Positions 1 through 7,804 of a stretch of 64,000 bases of DNA are shown one piece after another. The DNA is from Ravibacter sp964562455 (GTDB lineage Bacteria; Bacteroidota; Bacteroidia; Cytophagales; Spirosomataceae). A program made the position numbers and the translations under genes. The stretch lies in NCBI GenBank assembly GCA_964562455.1, contig CAZLTN010000017.1:15194-79193 (forward strand). The letters run 5' to 3'. Below the pieces are notes generated by a model that worked only from the letters and a program-made list of their open reading frames with translations, was not told where the DNA came from and did not search any database. The first letter of the stretch is position 1; every line of letters starts with the position of its first letter.

Positions 1-36
1 CTTTTTACATTTGATTAACTCTAATTAAATATGGTG

Positions 37-411
37 TCAGAAATTAATGTCCAGGATATTGACGAACTGGTCGGGACTGTAATCCGTTCCGGGGGCAGCC
101 TGTACCGCCTCATCGGGGGACACTGACCCGGAAACTGCGATATTTTCACTACGTTCAGGCCATACACCCATGATCCGGTTCAATTGTTCGGGAGTGTATT
201 TGTTGAAAAAGTCAGGAGTTTTTTGTGTAACCGGTTCCGGAGCGTCCTCAATGGTAAGTGACGGCATAAAACTGTTTACAGTGTGACCTTTGACTTTATC
301 CTCGTTTTTTAATGCTTTATTAGAATAGTTATTTTTTGCTTCTACATGAACTGAGGAGAAAAGCAAAGCAACCATCGCAGCACCGGCTAGAAATGATTTT
401 GTATTTTTCAT
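37..411 (-). CDS. Small secreted protein of unknown function
   Basis: The 124-residue product starts with a clear Sec signal peptide (Lys-rich n-region, hydrophobic stretch at about residues 8-22, cleavage plausible after VEA). The remainder is Pro-, Asp- and Asn-rich with no Cys and no membrane helix, so it is probably exported and soluble or loosely attached. I recognise no family. A well-formed Bacteroidota promoter lies just upstream (460-492), which supports the start and real expression. No gene follows it on the same strand within the window. No function can be assigned. Confidence 0.6.
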   Translation of the reverse strand: MKNTKSFLAGAAMVALLFSSVHVEAKNNYSNKALKNEDKVKGHTVNSFMPSLTIEDAPEPVTQKTPDFFNKYTPEQLNRIMGVWPERSENIAVSGSVSPDEAVQAAPGTDYSPDQFVNILDINF

Positions 412-459
412 GGTTTTTGATTTGCTTTAAATTGATAACTTAAATTCTTTTTACTGATG

Positions 460-492
460 CAAAATTAGGAAAAAATTTTGAAAATGAACAAA
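460..492 (-). promoter_or_regulatory. Bacteroidota-type promoter for the 37-411 gene
   Basis: Reading the minus strand, TTTG (492-489) is followed by 21 bases and then TAATTTTG (467-460). This matches the Bacteroidota consensus TTTG, 19-21 bases, TAnnTTTG. Transcription would start near 453, giving a leader of about 40 bases. Confidence 0.6.
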
Positions 493-767
493 TATGAATG
501 TATATATCAGAATAATATTTGTTTGATCGGTCTCTATTGTACATGAATGGTGCGATGGTGTTATTGATACTGTTTGTACTATTCCATCTCTCTGCTACTA
601 GAACGAAAATAATGACCCAGTTATTCCAACGTTAGCCTATTGATTTGTTAACTATTGTTAAAGTGCAAAATAGGCCAGATGGTTTCCGGACTTATCCTGA
701 TACAACCGGCCCGGAATAGTGTACCTATCCGTCCCGTTTTTTGGGCTCGGCGCGTTTCTATTGCAGC
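493..767. other. Intergenic DNA between divergent genes, no gene seen
   Basis: Together with its flanks this is the gap of about 470 bases between the 37-411 gene and fabG. Apart from the promoters at 460-492 and 768-798 I see no convincing ORF, RNA gene, long repeat or hairpin. Confidence 0.5.
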
Positions 768-798
768 TTTGCCAATTAAAGCCAATGCATTACTTTTG
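768..798 (+). promoter_or_regulatory. Bacteroidota-type promoter for fabG
   Basis: TTTG at 768-771, a 19-base spacer and TACTTTTG at 791-798 fit the housekeeping consensus exactly. The start would lie near 803, leaving a leader of about 80 bases before the GTG codon at 886. Confidence 0.6.
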
Positions 799-885
799 AG
801 GTACTGGCCTGTGGAGAGCATTGTTAACAGGTAAATTGCCGGTTCTGTACAGGATTTTTAGATTTTCATTTAAATTCATTTTACG

Positions 886-1632
886 GTGTCATTGCTAAAA
901 GACAAAGTCGCGCTTATTACCGGAGCATCAAGAGGAATCGGCCGGTCCATCGCTATCAGGTTTGCGCAGGAAGGTGCTCAGGTAGCGTTTACCTATTTAT
1001 CAAGTGTAGAAAAAGGGAAGGCGCTCGAAGCAGAGCTGGAGGCCTATGGGATTAAGGCGAAAGGATACCGCTCGGACGCCTCGGATTTTACTGCAGCGGA
1101 AGAACTTGCGGCTGAGGTCCTGAAAGATTTCGGTAAGCTTGATGTACTCGTAAACAATGCCGGGATCACCAATGACGGACTGTTGCTGAGGATGTCCGAG
1201 GAGCAGTGGGACCAGGTAATCAGGGTCAACCTTAAATCCGTATTCAACCTGACCAAGGCAGTAACTAAAAGTATGATCAGGGCTAAATCGGGATCGATCA
1301 TTAACCTTACCTCTGTAGTCGGGATCCGCGGAAATGCCGGCCAGGCCAACTACGCTGCTTCAAAAGCCGGTATTATAGGTTTTACCAAATCGGTCGCTCT
1401 TGAACTGGGGTCGAGAAATGTCAGGTCCAACGCCGTAGCGCCCGGGTTTATTGAGACCGAGATGACGGAAGCCATTGATCCCAAGGCTACCGAGGAATGG
1501 AAACAGTCAATACCTATGAAAAGAGGAGGGCGTCCGGAAGAAGTCGCCGACACCTGTGTGTTCCTGGCATCGGACCTATCTTCATATATTACCGGCCAGG
1601 TGCTGCAGGTCGACGGAGGAATGCTCACCTAG
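886..1632 (+). CDS. fabG: 3-oxoacyl-[acyl-carrier-protein] reductase
   Basis: Short-chain dehydrogenase/reductase of 248 residues, the usual FabG length. It carries the cofactor motif TGASRGIG (residues 12-19), NNAG near 90, and the catalytic Ser near 142 with Tyr155-x-x-x-Lys159 (YAASK). The C-terminal motif SSYITGQVLQVDGG is typical of FabG. It reduces 3-oxoacyl-ACP with NADPH in fatty-acid elongation in the cytoplasm. Translation starts at GTG. The gene for a VWA membrane protein follows after 12 bases, so the two are probably co-transcribed, although no functional link is obvious. A related SDR with another substrate cannot be excluded, but the motifs and length favour FabG. Confidence 0.9.
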   Translation: MSLLKDKVALITGASRGIGRSIAIRFAQEGAQVAFTYLSSVEKGKALEAELEAYGIKAKGYRSDASDFTAAEELAAEVLKDFGKLDVLVNNAGITNDGLLLRMSEEQWDQVIRVNLKSVFNLTKAVTKSMIRAKSGSIINLTSVVGIRGNAGQANYAASKAGIIGFTKSVALELGSRNVRSNAVAPGFIETEMTEAIDPKATEEWKQSIPMKRGGRPEEVADTCVFLASDLSSYITGQVLQVDGGMLT

Positions 1633-1644
1633 CGCCGGGAAGAA

Positions 1645-3723
1645 ATGCAGTCGGGCCTCATATTCACTACATCGCCTTGGCTCACGCTCTTATGTGTGGC
1701 GACGGGGGCGCTGTATGCGTGGGGCCTGTATGCACCACTTCCGTCATGGAGCCGGCTTGCGAACAGGGCGCTTGCAGCCTTGCGGGGATTACTGGTAGCT
1801 ATTATATGCTTTCTGCTCCTTGCTCCCCGTGTCAGGCATGTTGAAACTTCGGTTGACAAGGCCCGGATCGTAGTAGCGGTCGACAACTCGATGTCTATGG
1901 CCTCCGCTGCGGATTCATCCATTTTAAGAAAAATAAACAGTTTTAAAGAGAGGCTGGAAAATGCAGGCTACGAAGTGGCCGGCAAAACCTTGTCCGGGGC
2001 CAACAGCCTGGACTCGCTCAGGTTCGATGAGGGCACTACAGACTTGTCCGGGTTTCTTAATTCGGTCCGGGGTGATTTCGAAGGCCGGCATCTCACAGAC
2101 GTCATTCTTCTTTCAGACGGCATTTACAACCAGGGCGCCTCGCCGGCTTTTGGGGTATATCCTTTCAGAATTCATTCCCTTGCTGTCGGAGACACGGTCC
2201 CGGCCAGGGATATCCGTATCACCCAGGTCAGGGCCAACCAGGTGGCCTTCCTTGGAAATCAATTTCCTGTCCAGGCAGATATAACCGCGCACGGTATGAG
2301 TGGCCGGCGGGCTACGATCTCGCTCAGGCAGGGAGCCCGTCTCCTGGCGTCTAAGGAGCTTCATATTTCCCGCGATAACCATTTTGAAACCGTAGAATTT
2401 CTTGTTTCTTCTTCCGAAAAAGGAATGCAGCGGTTCACCCTGGATCTGAATGTCCTGCCGGGCGAGAGGACCCAGGCCGGCAACAAACGTGAAGTTTATA
2501 TCGACATCATAGACGGAAGGGAGAATATTCTCCTGCTGGCGCTTTCTCCACACCCCGACCTGAAAGCTATCCGCAGCATAATCAGCACGAACGAAAATTA
2601 TGATTTAGATATACACGTAATGAGCATCGGGGCCATACCTGCCGAGTTGCTGAAGAAAAAATACGATCTGCTGATCCTCCACCAGATTCCGGATCTCTAC
2701 AATATGGGAAATGGCCAGGAAGTAAGGACCCTGCTGGGGGGAGATACTCCGGCTTGGTACATTTACGGCAGCCAGTCTGCCAGCGAGGCTTTTAACAAGG
2801 TAAACCGGAATGTAACCATTACGACAGAAGGTGCCCAGTTTGACCAGGTAGCCGGCCGGTTGAATAAGGCTTTCAATACCGTATTGCTGGATCCGGGCAG
2901 GTTGAGCCTGTTGGAAAAGCTTCCTCCGATTGCTGTCCCTTTCGGGGAATACGCTCTCGTTTCCGGGACCGAAGTCGTGCTTTACCAGCATATAGGTAAT
3001 CTTGAAACCCGTAAGCCGCTTCTGACGGTGAGGCTGGGCGGAGAGTCGAAAAAAACAGCGGCTTTCCTGGGGGACGGCCTCTGGCTCTGGCGCCAGGAAG
3101 AATTTGCCCAGACCGGTAAAACCGAAGTGATCGACGAAATGATGCTAAAGCTGATCCAGTTGATGTCGGTTAAAGAAGATAAGAGAAAATTCAGGGTTAC
3201 GCCGGTTGAGCGTGAATTCAGCACCAGGGAGCCGGTTGTGTTGCAGACAGAGGTTTATAATGATGTATATGAAAAAATTTACGGACAGGAAATTACCCTG
3301 AAAGTGACGGATGAAAAGAACCGTTCCCAGACCTATACCTACGTCAACGCGGAGGGACAGCCTCATTATCAATTGAGCGGCCTGGCTGAAGGTGCCTACC
3401 GGTTTATTGCTTCCACCCGGATCAAAGACAAAACCGAAGAGGTGGAAGGACGCTTCCTGGTACGGGACGTCAATCTCGAACACCTCAATATGACGGCCGA
3501 TCACGGGATGCTGAGAGAGCTGTCTGCAAAAACCGGCGGAGAATTTCTGTATCCCGATGGGCTCGACAAGCTGCAGGAGGAACTGGTAACTTTAAAATCG
3601 CCCGACCGTCTGAACAGCAGGGAGGAGGTGGCAGAGATAATCCACCTTAAATGGCTGTTTTTTTTACTGGTCGCGTTGGCTGCATTGGAATGGGCTACCC
3701 GGAAATATCTTGGAGGATACTGA
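1645..3723 (+). CDS. Membrane-anchored VWA-domain protein
   Basis: The 692-residue protein has two N-terminal membrane helices (about residues 8-30 and 40-62) and one C-terminal helix (about 668-685). The large part between them should be periplasmic. Just after the second helix a von Willebrand factor A domain begins, with the metal-binding motif DNSMS (DxSxS); an Ig-like or beta-rich segment follows further on. The layout matches Bacteroidota inner-membrane VWA proteins whose role is not settled. It follows fabG closely and its 3' end overlaps the next gene by 34 bases. No enzymatic motif is seen, so a scaffolding or adhesion role is only an inference. Confidence 0.7.
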   Translation: MQSGLIFTTSPWLTLLCVATGALYAWGLYAPLPSWSRLANRALAALRGLLVAIICFLLLAPRVRHVETSVDKARIVVAVDNSMSMASAADSSILRKINSFKERLENAGYEVAGKTLSGANSLDSLRFDEGTTDLSGFLNSVRGDFEGRHLTDVILLSDGIYNQGASPAFGVYPFRIHSLAVGDTVPARDIRITQVRANQVAFLGNQFPVQADITAHGMSGRRATISLRQGARLLASKELHISRDNHFETVEFLVSSSEKGMQRFTLDLNVLPGERTQAGNKREVYIDIIDGRENILLLALSPHPDLKAIRSIISTNENYDLDIHVMSIGAIPAELLKKKYDLLILHQIPDLYNMGNGQEVRTLLGGDTPAWYIYGSQSASEAFNKVNRNVTITTEGAQFDQVAGRLNKAFNTVLLDPGRLSLLEKLPPIAVPFGEYALVSGTEVVLYQHIGNLETRKPLLTVRLGGESKKTAAFLGDGLWLWRQEEFAQTGKTEVIDEMMLKLIQLMSVKEDKRKFRVTPVEREFSTREPVVLQTEVYNDVYEKIYGQEITLKVTDEKNRSQTYTYVNAEGQPHYQLSGLAEGAYRFIASTRIKDKTEEVEGRFLVRDVNLEHLNMTADHGMLRELSAKTGGEFLYPDGLDKLQEELVTLKSPDRLNSREEVAEIIHLKWLFFLLVALAALEWATRKYLGGY

Positions 3724-4625
3724 CCGTCATTCTTTTGTCTGTTGCGCTGAATATACAGGCGCAGGACGAACCAGGCGGGGAAAACAGATCCGGAGGCCTT
3801 CCGGAAACCGGACTTTCCCCTTCTCCGGATTACAGGAAACTGCATGGTATTTTTGCGATACAGTCGGCTGTCTACGTAGGCTCTTTGTATGCTTTGAGCA
3901 AAAGCTGGTATAAGAATCCCCTTACGCATTTTCATTTCCGGGACGACCGTCACGTATGGATGCAGGCGGATAAGTTTGGGCACATGTTCACGGCCTACCA
4001 GATCAGTCGCTATACTTCAGAGATTTATAAAAGTACCGGAATCAACCGGAAACAAATGATTTTGTACGGTGCGCTGTCGGGATTTGTGTTCCAAAGCCCT
4101 ATAGAGCTGCTTGACGGCTTCTCTCCTGACTATGGCTTTTCTCCTTCCGATGTGGCGGCGAACCTGGCCGGTTCTGTTTTGTTTGCAGGCCAGATGCTTG
4201 CCTGGGATGAGCTTCGGATACTGCCGAAGTTTTCTGTTCGGCCGACGCCTTATGCCGCACTGCGCCCGGAACTGCTCGGGCGAAACACAGCGGAACGTTT
4301 TTTAAAAGACTATAACGGGCAAACGTACTGGTTTTCTTCCAGTCCCGGCTCATTTTTCCCTCATCTGAAATGGCCTCGATGGCTTTGCTTTTCAGTGGGG
4401 TATGGAATTGAAAACATGATATTTGCAGAAGCAGATAAAAGCGCTTCAATGGGTTATCCGCCCTACAGGCAGTACTACCTGTCGCTGGACATCGATTTTA
4501 CAAGGATTCCGGCAAAAAAGAAGTGGGTACGTACTGCTGCGCTTCTGTTGAATACGGTGAAGGTGCCGGCGCCCGCGTTAGAGCTTAGCGCAGGCGGGTT
4601 GCATTTCCGGCCGGTTTATTTTTGA
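3690..4625 (+). CDS. DUF2279-like secreted protein
   Basis: An upstream in-frame start exists at 3651, but the ATG at 3690 gives a proper signal peptide (hydrophobic residues about 9-20, cleavage after IQAQ), so I place the start there. That start lies inside the 3' end of the VWA gene, implying coupling. The mature part contains the block WMQADKFGHMFTAYQISRY, which I associate with the DUF2279/YfiM-like family, and weakly hydrophobic segments around a conserved FQSP...DG...GFSPSD region. The family has no established function; it is expected in the cell envelope. The 3' end abuts the repeat at 4625-4716. Confidence 0.65.
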   Translation: MGYPEISWRILTVILLSVALNIQAQDEPGGENRSGGLPETGLSPSPDYRKLHGIFAIQSAVYVGSLYALSKSWYKNPLTHFHFRDDRHVWMQADKFGHMFTAYQISRYTSEIYKSTGINRKQMILYGALSGFVFQSPIELLDGFSPDYGFSPSDVAANLAGSVLFAGQMLAWDELRILPKFSVRPTPYAALRPELLGRNTAERFLKDYNGQTYWFSSSPGSFFPHLKWPRWLCFSVGYGIENMIFAEADKSASMGYPPYRQYYLSLDIDFTRIPAKKKWVRTAALLLNTVKVPAPALELSAGGLHFRPVYF

Positions 4626-4716
4626 GTTGAAAATGGAGAGTTGAAAGTTGAAAGTGGTTCTCGACTCTCCACTTTCAACTCTCCACTTTCAATTTTCAAC
4701 TTTCAATTCTCAACTA
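4625..4716. repeat. Low-complexity inverted/direct repeat of GTTGAAAG units
   Basis: Between two convergent genes, GTTGAAAG/GAGAGTTG-type words repeat on one side and their complements on the other. An exact 11-base pair of arms (4647-4657 with 4669-4679, loop 11) can form a hairpin, and CTCTCCACTTTCAA occurs twice in direct order. It could act as a bidirectional terminator or be a degenerate dispersed repeat. Confidence 0.6.
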
Positions 4717-5715
4717 TCTCACCTCAAAATCCGCAGGTTTTTTCCCTTTCTGGTGCTTTCCGAAGCCAAACATGGTAGGCTGATAAGCGCCGGGAACCGA
4801 TACGTTGAGGTCCGGCGTAATCTGGTTTTCCAACCCCACTGACCAATAGACGGCATTGACTACCAGCCGTCGCATATCTTCCCTGGTAAACTCGAGCGAA
4901 GTTCCCAGCGTAGAGGCAAAAATCCGGTTCTTTTTGCCATTTTCCTGGGTGTATTCCCTTGTCCAGGCCAGAGGCATCACCGACTTTCCGTACGTTAATT
5001 CTGAAGAAGGCGTCATGCCCAGCGTTACCTGTCCCCAGAGCAGTACCCCGGCATTGGCCGGCAGCGCATTGATAGTGTATACATCGGTTTCTCCCCAGAT
5101 ATCGTCTACACCCTGCAGGACGGGGTGCTTATGAAACAGGCCGTTTATGAGTGCCCGGGTACCTTCCTTCCCATGATGACCATGGTGCGCCACCCAGGTT
5201 TCGCCTAGCACCTGCTTGCCAAAGCCGCCGGGCCATTTCCCGTCTTTGGCATTCCAGGAATAATGAGCAAACGGGCTGGTTTTATTGCGGCTGTACGCAA
5301 AGGCGTGGGTGGAGGTGCGCAGAGCTACGACGGGTTTTCCGGATTTCAGGTAATCGTCGAAGTATTTCATGTCCTTATCGGGCAGCTCCCTGAAACGCAT
5401 CATCATGATGACCAGGTCTGCATCTTCGAGCGTCTCGAGCCCGGAGATATGTGTTTGATTTTCAGGATTAACGATACCTGTTGCGGGATCGGTTGCAAAC
5501 AGCACGGTGGTATTGAAGCCGTGATGCTCCGCCAACAACTTGCCCATCAGCGGCATCGCCTCCTCCGAGCGGTACTCCTCGTCGCCGCTTATCAGCACGA
5601 TATTTTTACCTTTGCCCGGTCCTGATTTACCCTTATACACGAGACGGTCGCCTTGCGAAAAGGAAGTAAAGGCCAGGCAGGTAACCAGAAAGAAAAGTGC
5701 CAGAATCCGGGTCAT
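4714..5715 (-). CDS. Secreted ThuA-like domain protein
   Basis: This 333-residue protein has a signal peptide (residues 1-20, cleavage after TSFSQ) followed by a ThuA-like (trehalose-utilisation/glutamine-amidotransferase-like) fold. The segments VLISGDEEYRSEEAMP near residue 40, a central LVIMMMRFRELP and HHGHHGKEGTR are typical of the Bacteroidota and Planctomycetes secreted ThuA group. These are presumed periplasmic proteins of sugar metabolism, but no reaction has been established for this subgroup. A TAnnTTTG box lies upstream on its strand (5750-5757). The gene is monocistronic as far as visible. Confidence 0.8.
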   Translation of the reverse strand: MTRILALFFLVTCLAFTSFSQGDRLVYKGKSGPGKGKNIVLISGDEEYRSEEAMPLMGKLLAEHHGFNTTVLFATDPATGIVNPENQTHISGLETLEDADLVIMMMRFRELPDKDMKYFDDYLKSGKPVVALRTSTHAFAYSRNKTSPFAHYSWNAKDGKWPGGFGKQVLGETWVAHHGHHGKEGTRALINGLFHKHPVLQGVDDIWGETDVYTINALPANAGVLLWGQVTLGMTPSSELTYGKSVMPLAWTREYTQENGKKNRIFASTLGTSLEFTREDMRRLVVNAVYWSVGLENQITPDLNVSVPGAYQPTMFGFGKHQKGKKPADFEVR

Positions 5716-5749
5716 ATGCTATAAAACTTCGGTTAAATAATGTCTTTGC

Positions 5750-5757
5750 CAAAGATA
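5750..5757 (-). promoter_or_regulatory. Possible -7 box for the ThuA-like gene
   Basis: The minus strand reads TATCTTTG, matching TAnnTTTG, with about 30 bases to the start codon. No clear TTG lies at the -33 distance, so this is tentative. Confidence 0.35.
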
Positions 5758-5917
5758 ATCATAATTTGGACAGAATATTGTCGGGTACTGTCCGGCTTCA
5801 TTTCCCGGTAGATATTGCCTGGGGATTTCAATGGAACATTCCGCAAAATTTGCCGTCGGTGTTGTCATTTATTCACGCTTTTTAGTAACATTACGTGGGT
5901 TTGCACTATACGGAATA

Positions 5918-6514
5918 ATGACCTTTAACTCATTTAAACTCACTGATGCCGACCTGGTTGAAGCGATCAGGTCCGAATCTCCCGACAAGAGACGGGCTGA
6001 AAATACGCTGTATAAGCAGTTCGCTTATCTTATAAGGGAAGGAGCCTGGAAGCACAAGCTTACCGCAGATGAGACGTCCATCGCTTATTCGGACACTGTA
6101 CTTACCGTAATCGAGAGTATTGAAAAAGGGCGATATGAAGCGTCTGCTGCACTTAAAACCTATGTATACCAGATATTTAACAACAAATGTGTTGACCTGA
6201 TCCGCAGGAATTCGACAAATAAGGCAGCGGTGCATCGTGGGACTTCGCTGGACGAATACGTTTACGAAATACCTGACGACACACGCGGTGTGATTGAGAA
6301 ACTGATGCAAAGCTATGATTACAGCATGCTTTATCAGCGTATAAAGCAGCTCGGTGACAAATGCAGGGAGATGATCCGGCTATGGTCGGAGGGTACCAGC
6401 GACCAGCTTATAGCCGGAGCGCTCGGGTATCAGTCGGCAGATGTGGTGAAGACGAGCAGGCTGCGGTGTCTTGATCGCCTGAGGGCTTTGTATGGACAGT
6501 CAAAAGTAAAGTAA
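5918..6514 (+). CDS. ECF-type RNA polymerase sigma-70 factor
   Basis: The frame is open from 5831, but the ATG at 5918 begins the recognisable sigma factor (198 residues). Region 2 spans about residues 8-85, with an acidic start (TDADLVEAIRS), and the region 4 helix-turn-helix lies near residues 145-190 (CREMIRLWSEG...IAGALGYQS...LDRLRALYG). It should direct RNA polymerase to a small regulon. A membrane-anchored TPR protein follows after 20 bases and is the obvious candidate regulator. ECF factors next to TPR and CHAT genes recur in Bacteroidota, and a TPR-CHAT gene lies about 4 kb downstream, but a regulatory link here is inferred. Confidence 0.85.
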   Translation: MTFNSFKLTDADLVEAIRSESPDKRRAENTLYKQFAYLIREGAWKHKLTADETSIAYSDTVLTVIESIEKGRYEASAALKTYVYQIFNNKCVDLIRRNSTNKAAVHRGTSLDEYVYEIPDDTRGVIEKLMQSYDYSMLYQRIKQLGDKCREMIRLWSEGTSDQLIAGALGYQSADVVKTSRLRCLDRLRALYGQSKVK

Positions 6515-6534
6515 TCATCCGGGATCGCAGAAAA

Positions 6535-7248
6535 ATGGACAACAGGATAGAAGCATATTTCGGAAAAACACTTACCGCCGGAGAGCGCGCTCAGTTCGAA
6601 AGGGAAATGAGCGAGAATGGCGAGTTGGCCGATGAGGTAGCCTTTTACCTGGCTACCCGTAAAGCCCAGGTTGACGGGGAGCGGCAGGAACTGCTGGAGG
6701 CCAGGCATGCGGAATGGCAGCAGCTTTTGGAAGAGGAAGTGCCCAAAACCAGGAGTCTCTGGTGGGCTGCGGCTGCCGTTGTAGCGGCGCTGGCGGTCGG
6801 GTTGGCCTGGTATCTGAATTTATCCGGTCCGTCGTATGAGCGGCTGGCGCATGCATACGTATCTACGGAGCTTCAGACCGTAAATGTCCGGATGGACGGT
6901 ACTGCCGACAGCCTCCAGCTGGCAGCCCGACTGTTCAACGACGGCAGCCTGGAGGAAGCCCGCCGGGTAACAGAGGGCCTGCTGGCAAATGACCAGGGAA
7001 ATGCTGAAGCAAAAAAGCTTGCCGGGATTGTTTCCCTGCGGTTGAAAGACTACGATAAAGCTATAGAGCACTTCCAACAGTTAGGTGCAAGGGAAGACCT
7101 GTTTTCCAACCCGGGGAAATTTTATGAAGCGCTTGCGCGGCTGGAAAGGAATAAATCCGGGGATAAGGAAAAGGCGGAGGGGTTGTTGAAAGAGGTGGTA
7201 GAGAAGCGGCTGGAAGGGAAGGAAGTGGTGGAGGAGTGGGGAAGATAG
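6535..7248 (+). CDS. Single-pass membrane TPR protein, possible anti-sigma factor
   Basis: The 237-residue product has a charged cytoplasmic N-terminus (about residues 1-80, starting like an anti-sigma domain: YFGKTLTAGERAQFEREM), one transmembrane helix (about 82-102) and a periplasmic C-terminal half with two or three tetratricopeptide-like helix pairs (about 120-220). Its position right after an ECF sigma gene, with the short linker typical of an operon, suggests that it binds and restrains the sigma factor and senses something in the periplasm. No zinc-binding HxxxCxxC motif is present, so it is not a classical ZAS anti-sigma factor. It ends 7 bases from a convergent gene with no visible terminator between. 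Confidence 0.6.
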   Translation: MDNRIEAYFGKTLTAGERAQFEREMSENGELADEVAFYLATRKAQVDGERQELLEARHAEWQQLLEEEVPKTRSLWWAAAAVVAALAVGLAWYLNLSGPSYERLAHAYVSTELQTVNVRMDGTADSLQLAARLFNDGSLEEARRVTEGLLANDQGNAEAKKLAGIVSLRLKDYDKAIEHFQQLGAREDLFSNPGKFYEALARLERNKSGDKEKAEGLLKEVVEKRLEGKEVVEEWGR

Positions 7249-7255
7249 GGAGTAA

Positions 7256-7795
7256 CTAGGGGCCTACTTTTTGATTCCATTGGAAAAGCCTTTCCCAAAA
7301 GGAGGGCTTCTGATTTATAATGAGAGACGGTATTGCTGCACCCGGGTAATAAACGATCAATGAATCGCCGATAATGGCAGCTCTTGACTTATACATTTCG
7401 TTGTAAGTTCCGGTATAGTGGTCTATAAATTTCTTTTCCGACCAGGGCTTCGTACCGGAAAGAACCAGGGTTTTGTCTGCATGGATCTCTTTGTACCTGA
7501 TTCTCATTTTTTCTCTATAGGCATTTATCCGGGCTTTGGATAACCCTTTTTCTTCTACCAACCTGACATATTTTAAAAACAGGTGCGGATCGTCTGATAC
7601 TATTTCATTTTGGGTAAGGGCTTCTCCCAAATTACACCCGTGACATTCAATCAAAGAAATAATGAGATTTTGAACCGGGATCAGGGAGTAGTCTTTCTGA
7701 CCGGAATTACCGGCCTTGAAAGTAAGTTTTTCGTCCTGTGCAGCAAGCGACAGCCAAAAAGAGTTTAAAATGAATGCAAGGAGGAGCGTTCTCAT
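7256..7795 (-). CDS. Secreted hypothetical protein, partner of the metzincin-like protease
   Basis: This 179-residue protein starts with a signal peptide (residues 1-19, cleavage after LSLAAQ). The mature part has a CHGC pair near residue 53 and basic and aromatic-rich helices. I recognise no family. It starts 9 bases after the end of the predicted protease gene on the same strand, so the two form an operon. A role as inhibitor, chaperone or co-factor of the protease is plausible but unproven. Confidence 0.55.
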   Translation of the reverse strand: MRTLLLAFILNSFWLSLAAQDEKLTFKAGNSGQKDYSLIPVQNLIISLIECHGCNLGEALTQNEIVSDDPHLFLKYVRLVEEKGLSKARINAYREKMRIRYKEIHADKTLVLSGTKPWSEKKFIDHYTGTYNEMYKSRAAIIGDSLIVYYPGAAIPSLIINQKPSFWERLFQWNQKVGP

Positions 7796-7804
7796 GCGTA
7801 TATT

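Noticed and set aside
1044..1349. Antisense frames inside fabG and similar shadow frames in many genes
   Set aside because: They lie wholly opposite or out of frame with conserved genes and carry no recognisable domains.
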